This document shows positions 43,483 to 53,969 of a DNA stretch of 64,000 nt, piece after piece (position 1 is the stretch's first letter; each line of letters starts with the position of its first letter). The DNA comes from an uncultured Flavobacteriales bacterium (lineage in GTDB: Bacteria > Bacteroidota > Bacteroidia > Flavobacteriales_G > Salibacteraceae). The translations under genes were made by a program, and so were the position numbers. The notes under the pieces are model-generated. The model was not told where the DNA came from. It did not search any database and saw only the letters and a list, made by a program, of their open reading frames with translations. The stretch lies in contig CAJQLE010000004.1 of NCBI GenBank assembly GCA_905479105.1, forward strand, positions 1-64,000, written 5' to 3'.

Positions 43483-44590
43483 GCCGAAAGTTCTCATACT
43501 TACCGACTGGTTTGTCCCTGGCTATAAAGCGGGTGGACCAATTACATCGATATTCAACATGATTTCAAGTTTGAATGGCGATGTGAATTTCTCTTTGTTT
43601 ACAAGAAATACAGATTGGTTCGATAATACACCGTTTGATCTGATGCCTGATCAATGGTTGGATAAATATAGATCAAAGGTTTATTATTCTTCTCGAAATC
43701 ATCTCAAAGGCGCTTTTAAGAGTTTGTCAATGAAAGTTGATGTTTTGTACATCAATGGGTTTTATTCTCCATTGTTCAATTCCATTCCATTGATTTTCGT
43801 TTTACTTTTTAAACGAAGCTTAAAGGTTATTTTAGCCCCACGTGGGATGCTGAATCAGAATGCTATTGCCATCAAAGTCAAACAAAAACGACTTTTGATT
43901 GACTTGCTAGGGTTTCTTGGAATTGAAAAGAAAGTAATTTTTCACGCTACTAGTATGAAGGAAAAGGAAGCCATCCTTTATGTGTACCCAAAAGCTAACA
44001 TTCGAATTGCTTCCAATCTTACAGCAACGCCCTCACAGGTAGAGCATAGAGTCAGTAAATCGAGTTTTTCGTTTTTATCAGTGGGTAGGATTAGTGCTGT
44101 AAAAAACACCCTTGAGTTGGTGGAAATGTTTTCACAATTGAATAAACTTCAATTGAAACTTGTGGGAACAGAAGACGATGAAGATTATTTTGAAAAATGT
44201 AGTTCAGTGATTAAGGCATCTCCAAACATTGAATCAAGAGGAGGGAGGAATGCGGAAGAGATTAAATTGGATTATCAAAAAGCGGATTTTTTCATATCAA
44301 TGACCAGTGGCGAAAACTTTGGCCATGCCATTATCGAAGCGCTGTCTTTTGGTTGTCCTGTTATTATATCTGATCAAACCCCTTGGAATGACCTGGAAGA
44401 GTTCGGAGCGGGATGGGTAATTCCTTTGGATGACAAGTCAAGATGGAATAAGGTGCTCAGCGAAGCGATTGTCTTGTCTGACTCAGACTATATGGAAATG
44501 TCTCAAAAGGCTAGAGCCTATCTCAAGACTAGATTTAACTTTGAAGAAATTCGATCCAACTACTTAGAACTGTTCAGTGCAAAAAGTTAA
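43475..44590 (+). CDS. Glycosyltransferase family 4
   Basis: A 371-aa GT-B enzyme. VLILTDWFVPGYKAGGPITS is the N-terminal loop, APRGMLNQNAI a conserved acceptor-domain motif, and SFLSVGRISAVKNTLELVEM and ISMTSGENFGHAIIEALSFG belong to the donor domain (GENFGHAIIE is the phosphate-binding site). The start is TTG at 43475, which overlaps the asnB stop by 8 bp. Transferases with APRGML are common in colanic-acid-like clusters, and a WcaF-like acetyltransferase follows directly. Confidence 0.88.
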   Translation: MSKPKVLILTDWFVPGYKAGGPITSIFNMISSLNGDVNFSLFTRNTDWFDNTPFDLMPDQWLDKYRSKVYYSSRNHLKGAFKSLSMKVDVLYINGFYSPLFNSIPLIFVLLFKRSLKVILAPRGMLNQNAIAIKVKQKRLLIDLLGFLGIEKKVIFHATSMKEKEAILYVYPKANIRIASNLTATPSQVEHRVSKSSFSFLSVGRISAVKNTLELVEMFSQLNKLQLKLVGTEDDEDYFEKCSSVIKASPNIESRGGRNAEEIKLDYQKADFFISMTSGENFGHAIIEALSFGCPVIISDQTPWNDLEEFGAGWVIPLDDKSRWNKVLSEAIVLSDSDYMEMSQKARAYLKTRFNFEEIRSNYLELFSAKS

Positions 44591-45131
44591 TCTTTCATCG
44601 TTTAATAACGACTGGTATAGTCCTGGAGCAACTCTTCTGAGGCGACTTCTGTGGCACTTTTGCTCATTGGTATATTTTGAATCAGGGTTGTGGTTGCCTT
44701 ATGGATTGAAGCGCATACTATTAAGGCTCTTTGGAGCTTCAATAGGTATTGGTGTGGTTATCAAGCCAAGGGTGGAAATAAAGTATCCTTGGAAACTGAG
44801 CGTTGGGGATTATGCTTGGATAGGAGAACACGTATGGATAGACAACCTCGATGATGTAACCATTGGTGATCACGCTTGTATTTCTCAAGGAGCGTTGCTA
44901 CTAGCGGGAAACCACAACTTTTCTAAAACATCATTTGATTTGATTGTGAAACCGATTGTAATCGGAGAAGGAGCTTGGATAGGCGCTAAGGCGATTGTAA
45001 CCCAGGGAGTGACGATTGGGACACATGCTTTACTTACTGTCGGTTCTATTGCCTCTAACAATCTTGACCCATATACCATCAACAGGGGGAATCCTGCGGA
45101 GAAAATTAAAGATCGCGAATTGGAAGGATGA
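44577..45131 (+). CDS. WcaF-like hexapeptide acetyltransferase
   Basis: A 184-aa protein of the left-handed beta-helix acetyltransferases. NDWYSPGATLLRRLLWHFCS, YGLKRILLRLFGASIG and LLLAGNHNFSK (with the catalytic-type His) match the putative colanic acid acetyltransferase WcaF group. VIGEGAWIGAKAIVTQGVTI is the typical repeat part, and INRGNPAEKI is the end motif. The start is GTG at 44577, overlapping the previous gene by 14 bp. The stop overlaps the next ATG (ATGA). It is likely to acetylate a sugar during repeat-unit assembly in the cytoplasm. Confidence 0.87.
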   Translation: MQKVNLSSFNNDWYSPGATLLRRLLWHFCSLVYFESGLWLPYGLKRILLRLFGASIGIGVVIKPRVEIKYPWKLSVGDYAWIGEHVWIDNLDDVTIGDHACISQGALLLAGNHNFSKTSFDLIVKPIVIGEGAWIGAKAIVTQGVTIGTHALLTVGSIASNNLDPYTINRGNPAEKIKDRELEG

Positions 45132-45904
45132 AAATTTCGGTAATTACTTCTTGTTATAATAGTGAGCAAACCATTAGAGCAACATTAGACTCTTTGCGTG
45201 CTCAAGACTATCTTTATATAGAGCTGATTATCGTTGATGGAGGGTCTGAGGATAAGACCATGACTATTGTTGAGGAGTATGATGATATTGTATCAATTTC
45301 GGTCAGTGAACCAGATGGTGGGATTTATGATGCGCTCAACAAAGGAATCAACCTTGCGACCGGAGATGTGATTGGGTTTTTACACTCGGATGATTTTTTT
45401 GCATCAACCTCAAGTTTAAGTTTTATTGCAAGAGCATTTGAGAATCAAAAGGTGGATGCTGTCTATGGAGATTTAGACTATGTAGATCGATTGAATGAAG
45501 AGAAAATTATTCGTCAATGGCGGTCAAAAGAATTTGACAAAACCCTTTTTTACAGCGGATGGATGCCTGCTCATCCGACTTTTTATTTGAGAAAGTCACA
45601 TTATCAGAAGTTCGGGGACTATGATCTTTCATTCAAACAGTCGGCCGATTATGAGTTAATGTTGCGCATGCTTTTAAAACACGATTTGAAGGCAAAGTAT
45701 ATTCCTGAGGTGCTAGTCAAAATGAGAGTAGGAGGAGCAAGCAATATTTCCTTGACTAACCGCTGGAATGCAAACAAAGAAGATGCACGCGCATGGAAGA
45801 AAAACGGCATTCGAGCTAAAGCTCATACTCGTTGGATGAAACCACTATCCAAGCTCGCTCAATACTTCAAGTGGTTATTTCCAAAGAGGCTCATTGATCG
45901 TTAA
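45128..45904 (+). CDS. Glycosyltransferase family 2
   Basis: A 258-aa GT-A enzyme close to the WcaE-like type. MKISVITSCYNSEQTIRATL, IIVDGGSEDKT and SEPDGGIYDALNKGINLATG lead to the metal site GFLHSDDFFAS (about 83-93). WMPAHPTFYLRKSHYQKFG and QSADYELMLR complete the pattern. It is coupled to the WcaF-like gene by a 4-bp overlap and is the last plus-strand gene of the polysaccharide locus. Its 3' end overlaps the convergent gene at 45875 by 30 bp. Confidence 0.9.
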   Translation: MKISVITSCYNSEQTIRATLDSLRAQDYLYIELIIVDGGSEDKTMTIVEEYDDIVSISVSEPDGGIYDALNKGINLATGDVIGFLHSDDFFASTSSLSFIARAFENQKVDAVYGDLDYVDRLNEEKIIRQWRSKEFDKTLFYSGWMPAHPTFYLRKSHYQKFGDYDLSFKQSADYELMLRMLLKHDLKAKYIPEVLVKMRVGGASNISLTNRWNANKEDARAWKKNGIRAKAHTRWMKPLSKLAQYFKWLFPKRLIDR

Positions 45905-46396
45905 CTCGATCATCACAGGATTACTTCCTTTAAGAACTCCAACGGAGAAAGATGGATACTTTCCCAGAAGGTCGATATTGTCCGTCTCGTATTCGACAGT
46001 GTGTTTTCTATACCCTTCATACCGCATTTCAGTCCCTTTGCTTCTCGCAAGTCCTTTATCAGAAACTTGACCAAGTATCAACCCCATCATTTCTTCGATT
46101 TTTGCTTCAGCTGTTTTTAAATCTTTCGATTCAAAGTGGGCGACATAAGTATAGCTGTTTTCATCATCAGCTTTAATATAGACATCGGATGCACCAGAAA
46201 TTTTTCTACTTGAATGATATTTTACATCACCATCATCCGTATTTCCCGATTGCTCCAATTTGATTTCTTTAAAGCTTTTGGCTGCAGATTCATAAAGAAG
46301 GTCGATGTTTTTTATGAAGATGTCAGTATTGATGGTTTGAGCGTCAATGGCTGAATTCCATAGAATTCCAAGTACAAAAAATGTAACTGTTCTCAT
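45875..46396 (-). CDS. Hypothetical secreted protein, 173 aa
   Basis: The N-terminus MRTVTFFVLGILWNSAIDAQ is a signal peptide, so the mature protein (about 153 aa) is periplasmic or exported. I do not recognise a domain. It contains charged stretches (EIKLEQSGNTDDGDVKYHSS) and VYIKADDENSYTYVAHFE. It lies at the edge of the polysaccharide locus, converges on the last GT gene with a 30-bp overlap, and is followed downstream of no other gene on its strand. No function is assigned. Confidence 0.75.
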   Translation of the reverse strand: MRTVTFFVLGILWNSAIDAQTINTDIFIKNIDLLYESAAKSFKEIKLEQSGNTDDGDVKYHSSRKISGASDVYIKADDENSYTYVAHFESKDLKTAEAKIEEMMGLILGQVSDKGLARSKGTEMRYEGYRKHTVEYETDNIDLLGKYPSFSVGVLKGSNPVMIELTINEPLWK

Positions 46397-46437
46397 TTAG
46401 ATCGAAATTTTCAAGAAAAGTAAAAGAAAAAAATTGA

Positions 46438-47358
46438 TTAGAAGCGAGCTCTTCCCATTCGGCCTCTCTTGCGGCCATAAAGGTAATTTTTTCTTTTTCC
46501 GAAGCTTTTAGACTTGCCTCTGATTACGTAGGAGTAATTCAAGCTTATAGTTAAGAAACTGTCATTTGCATCTGGGTTTCCACGAATCTGACCTGGAACA
46601 TATACTTTGGCTAATTCTTGAGCCAGTGGATGATTGGCAACCTCTCCGGTTCTGTTAGAAAGAGCAACAGCTTCTGGGCTTTGTAGTAATTCTGTTTTTG
46701 GGTATAGAGTACTTACATCATCGATGTAATCTGTGAATGTATATCGGTAACTCAACTTCATTCCAAATCGGTGAAGTCTTGAAAACGTATAAAAGAAACC
46801 AAAGCCTAAAGGAACAGCAACTTGAACTGCACTGTACTGAGTTTCGAGTGCTTCAGTATTTAAAGGACGTAAGGCCATCCACTCCCCATTCAACTGAGCT
46901 TTTGGATTGTTATAGAAAACTGATAATCCTCCGAAGAAATAAGCTTTAAAATCCAACAAGTACCTTCCAGTTCGTCCAACATCTGCTTGATTGAAGAAAT
47001 AATATTCCCCAGTCAGACCAAGTTCAAAAACGTCATTTCGAAAACTTAAATTTCTTGTAAATCGATTTGGGTTTTCAGTTAAACTATCAGCACCCTGCAG
47101 ACGCAAATACTCTAAGCTTAATGTTATACCCAAATTATAATTAGCTCTATAACGAACAAATGCACCTGGATTCCAACGTGTTTGATCCAACTTCATGTCT
47201 AAAACCCAGTCTCTTGCTAGGCTTGGACCGCCACCAATCTCACCCAAGTAATTCGCCCCTCCAGCACTAACACCAACATCCCAAGCGTACTGAGCGCGCA
47301 GGTTTGGCGCAGTAAAAAGAAGGATCGATAATCCGATGATGAATTTAAGTTGATTCAT
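46438..47358 (-). CDS. DUF6089-like outer-membrane or secreted protein
   Basis: A 306-aa protein with a signal peptide (MNQLKFIIGLSILLF and on to about residue 22). The mature part begins WDVGVSAGGANYLGEIGGGP, the usual opening of DUF6089 proteins. Alternating beta-strand patterns (LGITLSLEYLRL, FELGLTGEYYFF, HRFGMKLSYRYTFTDYIDDV) suggest an outer-membrane barrel-like fold. The C-terminus is very basic (GKRKNYLYGRKRGRMGRARF). ATG at 47358 is preferred to a longer start because it begins the signal peptide. The function is unknown; relatives are widespread in Bacteroidota, several near envelope genes. Confidence 0.83.
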   Translation of the reverse strand: MNQLKFIIGLSILLFTAPNLRAQYAWDVGVSAGGANYLGEIGGGPSLARDWVLDMKLDQTRWNPGAFVRYRANYNLGITLSLEYLRLQGADSLTENPNRFTRNLSFRNDVFELGLTGEYYFFNQADVGRTGRYLLDFKAYFFGGLSVFYNNPKAQLNGEWMALRPLNTEALETQYSAVQVAVPLGFGFFYTFSRLHRFGMKLSYRYTFTDYIDDVSTLYPKTELLQSPEAVALSNRTGEVANHPLAQELAKVYVPGQIRGNPDANDSFLTISLNYSYVIRGKSKSFGKRKNYLYGRKRGRMGRARF

Positions 47359-47462
47359 AGACAGTTTGCAAAAGTAAAATTTTGAGCTCACAGATTACTA
47401 AGTTATTGTAGAATCAATATTTATCTAATCTTAAGGCAATTAGAACCTGCGTTAAAGCGTTG

Positions 47463-47470
47463 TACTTTTG
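47463..47470 (+). promoter_or_regulatory. Candidate -7 box of the T9SS type B protein gene
   Basis: TACTTTTG fits TAnnTTTG exactly and ends 15 bp before the ATG at 47486. A clear -33 element is not visible. Confidence 0.4.
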
Positions 47471-47485
47471 TACTCTGGTTTGAGA

Positions 47486-49546
47486 ATGATTAGGAAATAT
47501 CTTTTTTCTCTTATTGCCATCTTTTTGATGGTCAACTTGTTTGCGCAAACAGAACCATCGTTGCGCTGTATTTCTCTTGATGAAAATCAGGATGCTACCC
47601 TTTCTTGGATACAGCCCGCTGACACAGGGTCCGACTTCAATGCCTATTTACTTTACTATCGAAATAACGTTGCTAACTCTTTTTCAATAGTTTCTCAAAT
47701 CACTGACTTTAATCAGACATCTGTCTTGGTTAATGGAAACTATGCCACGTTTGGGCAATTTACACTTGTTCAAGTAGTCAATGGTTTTGTTGATACGAGC
47801 GCTGCTTTAGACACGGTTTCTCCTATCGTTTTAGGAATTTCATCTTCTGGTCGTGTTGTGAGTTTAGGATGGAATAATAGTGGTCTTGAAAGCCAAGATT
47901 CCATTTATCGTCTTTATAAAAGTGATTTTTTGGGCAATTGGACTCAACTGGAAACTTTTGATTTCCCACTGACTGCGGCACACGACACAACTGTTGCGTG
48001 CAAAGAAGAAGTGTTATATCGCCTTGAAGCCAAGGGGGTGGGTGGTTGCATAAGCAGATCTAATCAGGCTACTAAAAATGTGATTGATGATTTAGCACCT
48101 GCTCAAACTAACCTCTTATGCGCAAGTGTGGATACAGCAACTGGATTGGTGAATTTAGAGTGGTCTAAAAGTGTTTCGGAAGACACGTATGGCTATATGC
48201 TTTTTTACTTTGAGGACTTTAATAGAACCGATACCATATTTGGTAGTGATAGTTTATCATACACGTATTATAAAAATGGAATCGATGCTTTGTTGAGGCC
48301 AGAAACGCTCTCAGTTGCCCCTTTTGATAGTTGCTTTGATTCGGTGAACTTATGGTACAATCAAGCCGCAGATAGTCTCAGGTTTAGCACAATGTTTATA
48401 GACACTGCAGCTTTTGATAAATGCTCTGGTAAATTGGCTTTTGAATGGCCAATGCCTCGCAAAGGCTTTCCAGTTGGAGTGAGGAATTTATCAGGATTCA
48501 GAGTGTATCGCCAAGATAATAACGAAACGCCTCAGGTTATTTCTGTATTGTCTTCGCTTGATTCTGTTTTTTTAGATAGTGGATTAGTCGCGGGTAATAA
48601 ATACACGTATGTAATCTGCCCTTTTGATGAAATAACGGGTAAAGAGGCATTGTCTAATAAAATAGTGATTGACTTGGGTAAGAAAAACAGGCCTGACTAT
48701 TTATACATCAAGAGTATCGTAAACAATCATGAGAGTGGTCTCAACGCGATTAATGTTTACGCAGATACTACGGCAGAAACGGTCGCTTACGGATTATGGC
48801 GATCTATGACAAATGACAATAAATTTATGAAAGTGGAAGTGGTTGATGAGGATTTGACATCTGAATTCCCCATATCAGATGAAAGTGGAAGTGCTTCTCA
48901 AACGCCTTACTATTATCAAGTCTTTGCATATGATCAGTGCAATGAAGTAATTGGCCGATCTCAAATTGCTAAAAGCGTTTATGTTCAAGGAACTAAAAAC
49001 GTTCAAGATTTAATTAATAAGGTTACTTGGACGAATTACGAGGGTTTCGATACTGCCGATACAGATGTTGATTATTACAACCTTTACAGGGTCACAACCG
49101 GATCAAACGAAGACCTTCTATACTCTGATGAACGCACTTTTAAGTACACAGATAACCTTGAAGCAATCGATTTGGTGAGTGGGTCAATCTGTTATTATGT
49201 TGAAGCGCAAGAAACGAGCGGAAACGTTTATGGATTCGATGAGGCATCAGTTTCCAATTTACTTTGCTTTGATTATCCACCGACAGTGTTTTTGCCAAAT
49301 GCTTTTACGCCAGACAATGATGGAAGAAATGATAGTTTTTTGCCCTTGGTAAACTTTATTGATCCGACCAATTATGAATTGGTGATATATGATCGCACTG
49401 GATTGTTGATTTTTAAAACCAATGATCCTTTTGAGGGTTGGAGTGGAGATAGCGAAAACACTGGGGTTTATGCTTATCGATTGGTGCTTTCGAATGCCCG
49501 AGGCGAAACGATGAACTACGCAGGAAAGGTGCAGTTAATTCGTTAG
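47486..49546 (+). CDS. Gliding-motility-associated C-terminal domain protein (T9SS type B cargo)
   Basis: A 686-aa secreted protein with a signal peptide (MIRKYLFSLIAIFLMVNLFAQ). Several fibronectin-III-like beta domains follow (about 25-600), for example LRCISLDENQDATLSWIQPA and VDTATGLVNLEWSKSVSEDT. The last 90 residues are the conserved C-terminal domain PTVFLPNAFTPDNDGRNDSF, NYELVIYDRTGLLIFKTND and GWSGDSENTGVYAYRLVLSN. This domain directs export by the type IX system (type B sorting) in gliding and non-gliding Bacteroidota. ATG at 47486 is chosen because it starts the signal peptide. The specific role is unknown. Confidence 0.9.
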   Translation: MIRKYLFSLIAIFLMVNLFAQTEPSLRCISLDENQDATLSWIQPADTGSDFNAYLLYYRNNVANSFSIVSQITDFNQTSVLVNGNYATFGQFTLVQVVNGFVDTSAALDTVSPIVLGISSSGRVVSLGWNNSGLESQDSIYRLYKSDFLGNWTQLETFDFPLTAAHDTTVACKEEVLYRLEAKGVGGCISRSNQATKNVIDDLAPAQTNLLCASVDTATGLVNLEWSKSVSEDTYGYMLFYFEDFNRTDTIFGSDSLSYTYYKNGIDALLRPETLSVAPFDSCFDSVNLWYNQAADSLRFSTMFIDTAAFDKCSGKLAFEWPMPRKGFPVGVRNLSGFRVYRQDNNETPQVISVLSSLDSVFLDSGLVAGNKYTYVICPFDEITGKEALSNKIVIDLGKKNRPDYLYIKSIVNNHESGLNAINVYADTTAETVAYGLWRSMTNDNKFMKVEVVDEDLTSEFPISDESGSASQTPYYYQVFAYDQCNEVIGRSQIAKSVYVQGTKNVQDLINKVTWTNYEGFDTADTDVDYYNLYRVTTGSNEDLLYSDERTFKYTDNLEAIDLVSGSICYYVEAQETSGNVYGFDEASVSNLLCFDYPPTVFLPNAFTPDNDGRNDSFLPLVNFIDPTNYELVIYDRTGLLIFKTNDPFEGWSGDSENTGVYAYRLVLSNARGETMNYAGKVQLIR

Positions 49547-49603
49547 CTCTTTTTACTTTAACAGCTATTTAGTTTTTTAGGCGGTTTAAAGCCTATATCT
49601 TGC

Positions 49604-49611
49604 TATTTTTG
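49604..49611 (+). promoter_or_regulatory. Candidate -7 box of guaB
   Basis: TATTTTTG fits TAnnTTTG and lies 25 bp before the guaB ATG. A weak hairpin (TAGGC/GCCTA, 49578-49595) sits just upstream of it and may end the preceding transcript. Confidence 0.4.
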
Positions 49612-49624
49612 CCCAATTTTTTAA

Positions 49625-51109
<1,485 letters not shown>

Positions 51110-51128
51110 TCGTTTTATAAGAAAGAAT

Positions 51129-53114
51129 ATGAAGAAGATATTATTGGCATTGGTTTTAGGTTTTATTGGATTGAACGCATCAGCTCAACAGAACCCTGCT
51201 TTAATGAAAATTGGAAATGAGGTCGTTTCCGTTGATGAATTCTTAGCCATTTACAATAAGAACAATACCAGCAATGTGATTGATAAGAAGAGCATGGAGG
51301 AATACCTTGATCTTTTCATCAATTTTAAATTGAAGGTGAAAGCCGCTGAGGATTTAGGAATGGATACGGCTGGCAAATTCATCAATGAGCTTGCTGGGTA
51401 TAGAAATCAATTGGCCCAGCCTTATTTGGTCGATCGCGCAATGAATAATCAGCTTATTCAAGAGGCATATGATCGAATGACCAAAGATGTTTCCGCGTAC
51501 CATATTTTGGTGAAAGTGAGCGAAAATGCTTCTCCTGCAGATACATTAGCAGCCTTCAAAAGACTTAACGGGTACTCAAAAAGCATTAAGTCACAAAAGA
51601 ATATGGAGGATGTTGTAGCGAAAATTCGCGCTTCAAAGGATGAAACGATAATTGCGGAGGATCTCGGATACTTTACTGCATTTTCAATGGTTTATCCTTT
51701 CGAGTCTGCAGCGTATAATACTGAAGTTGGGACGCTAAGTAAGCCCGTTAGAACAAGATTTGGATATCACTTGATTTTTGTGAAGGATAAAAGACCAGCA
51801 CGAGGAGAAATTAGAGTTTCTCACATCATGGTTTCGGCACGTTCTGGAGCTGAAACGGAAAGCGAAGATCAAGTAAGAGCAGAAGAGAAGGTCAACGAAA
51901 TTTATGATCGCTTGAATGCAGGAGAGAATTTTGGCACGCTTGCGAAGGAATACTCAGATGATAAAGCTTCAGCAAAGAATGAAGGCAGACTTCCATGGTT
52001 TGGAACAGGTCGAATGGTGCCGGCATTTGAAGATGCTTCTTTTGCGCTTGAGCAGAATGGTCAGTTTAGCGAGCCCGTTAGAACAAACTATGGATGGCAC
52101 ATTATCCAAAGAGATGAGTATAAAGGCATAGGTTCATTTGATGAGCTTCAATCTTCTATTAAGAAAAGAATCGAGCGAGATAGTAGAGGCCAAAAAGGAA
52201 GAACTTCACTCATCAAAAAGATGAAGGATGATTACGCCTTAAGTTATAACTTCAAGAACAGAGATGTGATCAACAAGCTCGTGAACTCCGACTATATAGA
52301 AGGTAAATGGATTGCGCCAGAGGAACTTCCAAAAGACGGAGTAGTTTTTACGATTACGGATAATGTATTCAGCCACTCAATAACGAGCTATACTCAAAAG
52401 GATTACTTGATCTACTTACAAAAGTTTCAACGTAAATCAACAGATGAGAAGAAGTTGAATGAACTGCTTAAAACGCAATGGGAAGGATTTGTTGACGCTT
52501 CTCTTATAACTTTTGAAGATCGCATTTTGGATGCTAAACATCCTGAATTCAAAGCACTGATGCAAGAGTATCATGATGGTATTCTATTGTTTGATTTAAT
52601 GGATCAGAAAGTATGGACCAAAGCGGTGAAAGATTCAGCTGGTTTGAGCGAATATTACGAAACACACAAGAATGATTTCATGTGGGGTGAGCGCGTTGAT
52701 GCTTCAGTTTACATATGTGAGAATGCGGACATTGCCAAGAAGACCATGAAGCTAGCTAAGAAGCGATTGAAAAAAGGATATACTGATTCATATATACTCG
52801 ATAAGATTAACGAAGAGAGTGCTTTGAGTCTCTCTATTCGATCTGGAATTTATTCTAAAGGAGATGATGAATATATTGATGCGGTTTCTTCTGAGCCAGG
52901 CATTTATGAGACAACGGGTGGTGAAACTCAATCAAAAAAGGTGATCGTTCAGATATACAAGAAGATGGAGCCGCAACCTAAAACGTTAAGTGAGGCGCGG
53001 GGTTTAGTGACTTCGGCTTATCAAAATCATCTTGAGTCTGATTGGATTGAACAATTACGTGAGAAATATCCATTCAGTGTTGACAAAGAAGTCTTCAAAT
53101 CGATTCAAGACTAA
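51129..53114 (+). CDS. SurA-like periplasmic peptidyl-prolyl isomerase with two PpiC domains
   Basis: A 661-aa protein with a signal peptide (MKKILLALVLGFIGLNASAQ). It has an N-terminal chaperone-type region and two parvulin domains: the first at about 120-220 (VSAYHILVKVSENASPADTL, ending RTRFGYHLIFVKDKRPA) and the second at about 228-330 (EIRVSHIMVSAR, KEYSDDKASAKNEGRLPWFG, RTNYGWHIIQRDEYK). A long C-terminal extension follows. It should help fold outer-membrane or secreted proteins. The start was moved to ATG at 51129, because the longer frame begins inside guaB. It is the first of three adjacent genes for SurA/PpiC-like proteins. Confidence 0.92.
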   Translation: MKKILLALVLGFIGLNASAQQNPALMKIGNEVVSVDEFLAIYNKNNTSNVIDKKSMEEYLDLFINFKLKVKAAEDLGMDTAGKFINELAGYRNQLAQPYLVDRAMNNQLIQEAYDRMTKDVSAYHILVKVSENASPADTLAAFKRLNGYSKSIKSQKNMEDVVAKIRASKDETIIAEDLGYFTAFSMVYPFESAAYNTEVGTLSKPVRTRFGYHLIFVKDKRPARGEIRVSHIMVSARSGAETESEDQVRAEEKVNEIYDRLNAGENFGTLAKEYSDDKASAKNEGRLPWFGTGRMVPAFEDASFALEQNGQFSEPVRTNYGWHIIQRDEYKGIGSFDELQSSIKKRIERDSRGQKGRTSLIKKMKDDYALSYNFKNRDVINKLVNSDYIEGKWIAPEELPKDGVVFTITDNVFSHSITSYTQKDYLIYLQKFQRKSTDEKKLNELLKTQWEGFVDASLITFEDRILDAKHPEFKALMQEYHDGILLFDLMDQKVWTKAVKDSAGLSEYYETHKNDFMWGERVDASVYICENADIAKKTMKLAKKRLKKGYTDSYILDKINEESALSLSIRSGIYSKGDDEYIDAVSSEPGIYETTGGETQSKKVIVQIYKKMEPQPKTLSEARGLVTSAYQNHLESDWIEQLREKYPFSVDKEVFKSIQD

Positions 53115-53969
53115 GTGAGACTTTCAGGCTTAATTTTAATTATGATGCTATTAGCATCTTGTTCTAACACCGTAGAGCAGGAATTGGTGATAGCTCAAGC
53201 CGGAAAAAACACGTTGACATTTAAGGAGCTGAAGACCTTTATTCCTAATGATCTTACGGCAGAAGACAGCACAGAACTCGCTGTTAACATGATTCAAACA
53301 TGGGTGAATAGAGAGTTGATGTACAGCAAAGCGCGGTTTAATCTAGATGGTGTAGAAGCGGATATCGAAAATAGGGTGGAGAGCTACAGAAAGGAACTCT
53401 ACATATTTGCTTTTGAAAAAGGGCAAGTAGCTCAAAAGTTAGATACCAATTTCACTGAAAATGAAATTCTATCCTTTTACGATGAGAACCAAGAGATTTT
53501 TCAATTGAATGATTACATACTGAAAGTAAGATATGTCAAACTGAAATTGAATAGTCCAAATGTTGAAGAAGTAGAAAAGTGGGTTCAGTCAGAAGAGACG
53601 GAAGATATTGAACAACTCACAGAATATTGTCACAAATATGCCGTGAAGTTTTTTAACGATACCAATTGGGTTTATTTTAATGAATTGCTGCGTGAATTGC
53701 CCATTGAAGTATACAATAAAGAAACTTTTCTTCGTTCTGATAATCTGGTAACGTTTACCGATCCTGAATTCCTTTACATTTTGTCAATTCGTGATCTTCA
53801 ATCTAAGAACACCCTTTCGCCTATAGATTTGGAACGTGGCAAGATCAAAAGTTTGATTCTCAATAAAAGAAAATTGGAGTTGTTGAGTTCAATTAGAAGA
53901 AAGCTCTATCAAGAAGCTCAATCAAAAGGAAATGTAATTATATATGATAAACCTCAACTACCTCAATAG
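53115..53969 (+). CDS. SurA N-terminal-like lipoprotein, probable periplasmic chaperone
   Basis: A 284-aa lipoprotein: MRLSGLILIMMLLASC gives lipid Cys16. The remainder resembles the chaperone part of SurA-like foldases (NMIQTWVNRELMYSKARFNL, FTENEILSFYDENQEIFQLN), but a full parvulin catalytic domain is not visible. It may bind unfolded proteins without isomerase activity. The start is GTG at 53115, directly after the stop of the upstream PPIase gene. The 3' end overlaps the third gene by 26 bp. Its position between two PPIases supports a joint role in envelope protein folding. Confidence 0.82.
   Translation: MRLSGLILIMMLLASCSNTVEQELVIAQAGKNTLTFKELKTFIPNDLTAEDSTELAVNMIQTWVNRELMYSKARFNLDGVEADIENRVESYRKELYIFAFEKGQVAQKLDTNFTENEILSFYDENQEIFQLNDYILKVRYVKLKLNSPNVEEVEKWVQSEETEDIEQLTEYCHKYAVKFFNDTNWVYFNELLRELPIEVYNKETFLRSDNLVTFTDPEFLYILSIRDLQSKNTLSPIDLERGKIKSLILNKRKLELLSSIRRKLYQEAQSKGNVIIYDKPQLPQ

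Noticed and set aside
20395-45904. A Wzx flippase, an initiating phosphoglycosyltransferase (WbaP/WcaJ-like) and a Wza-type exporter
   Set aside because: I looked for each among the membrane and secreted proteins. The polytopic proteins all show ABC-2, acyltransferase-3 or Wzy-type features, and none has the expected motifs. They must be elsewhere or absent.
49578-49595. A hairpin before guaB as a terminator or riboswitch
   Set aside because: The stem has only five pairs with an eight-base loop and no following U run, and there is no purine-riboswitch-like core.
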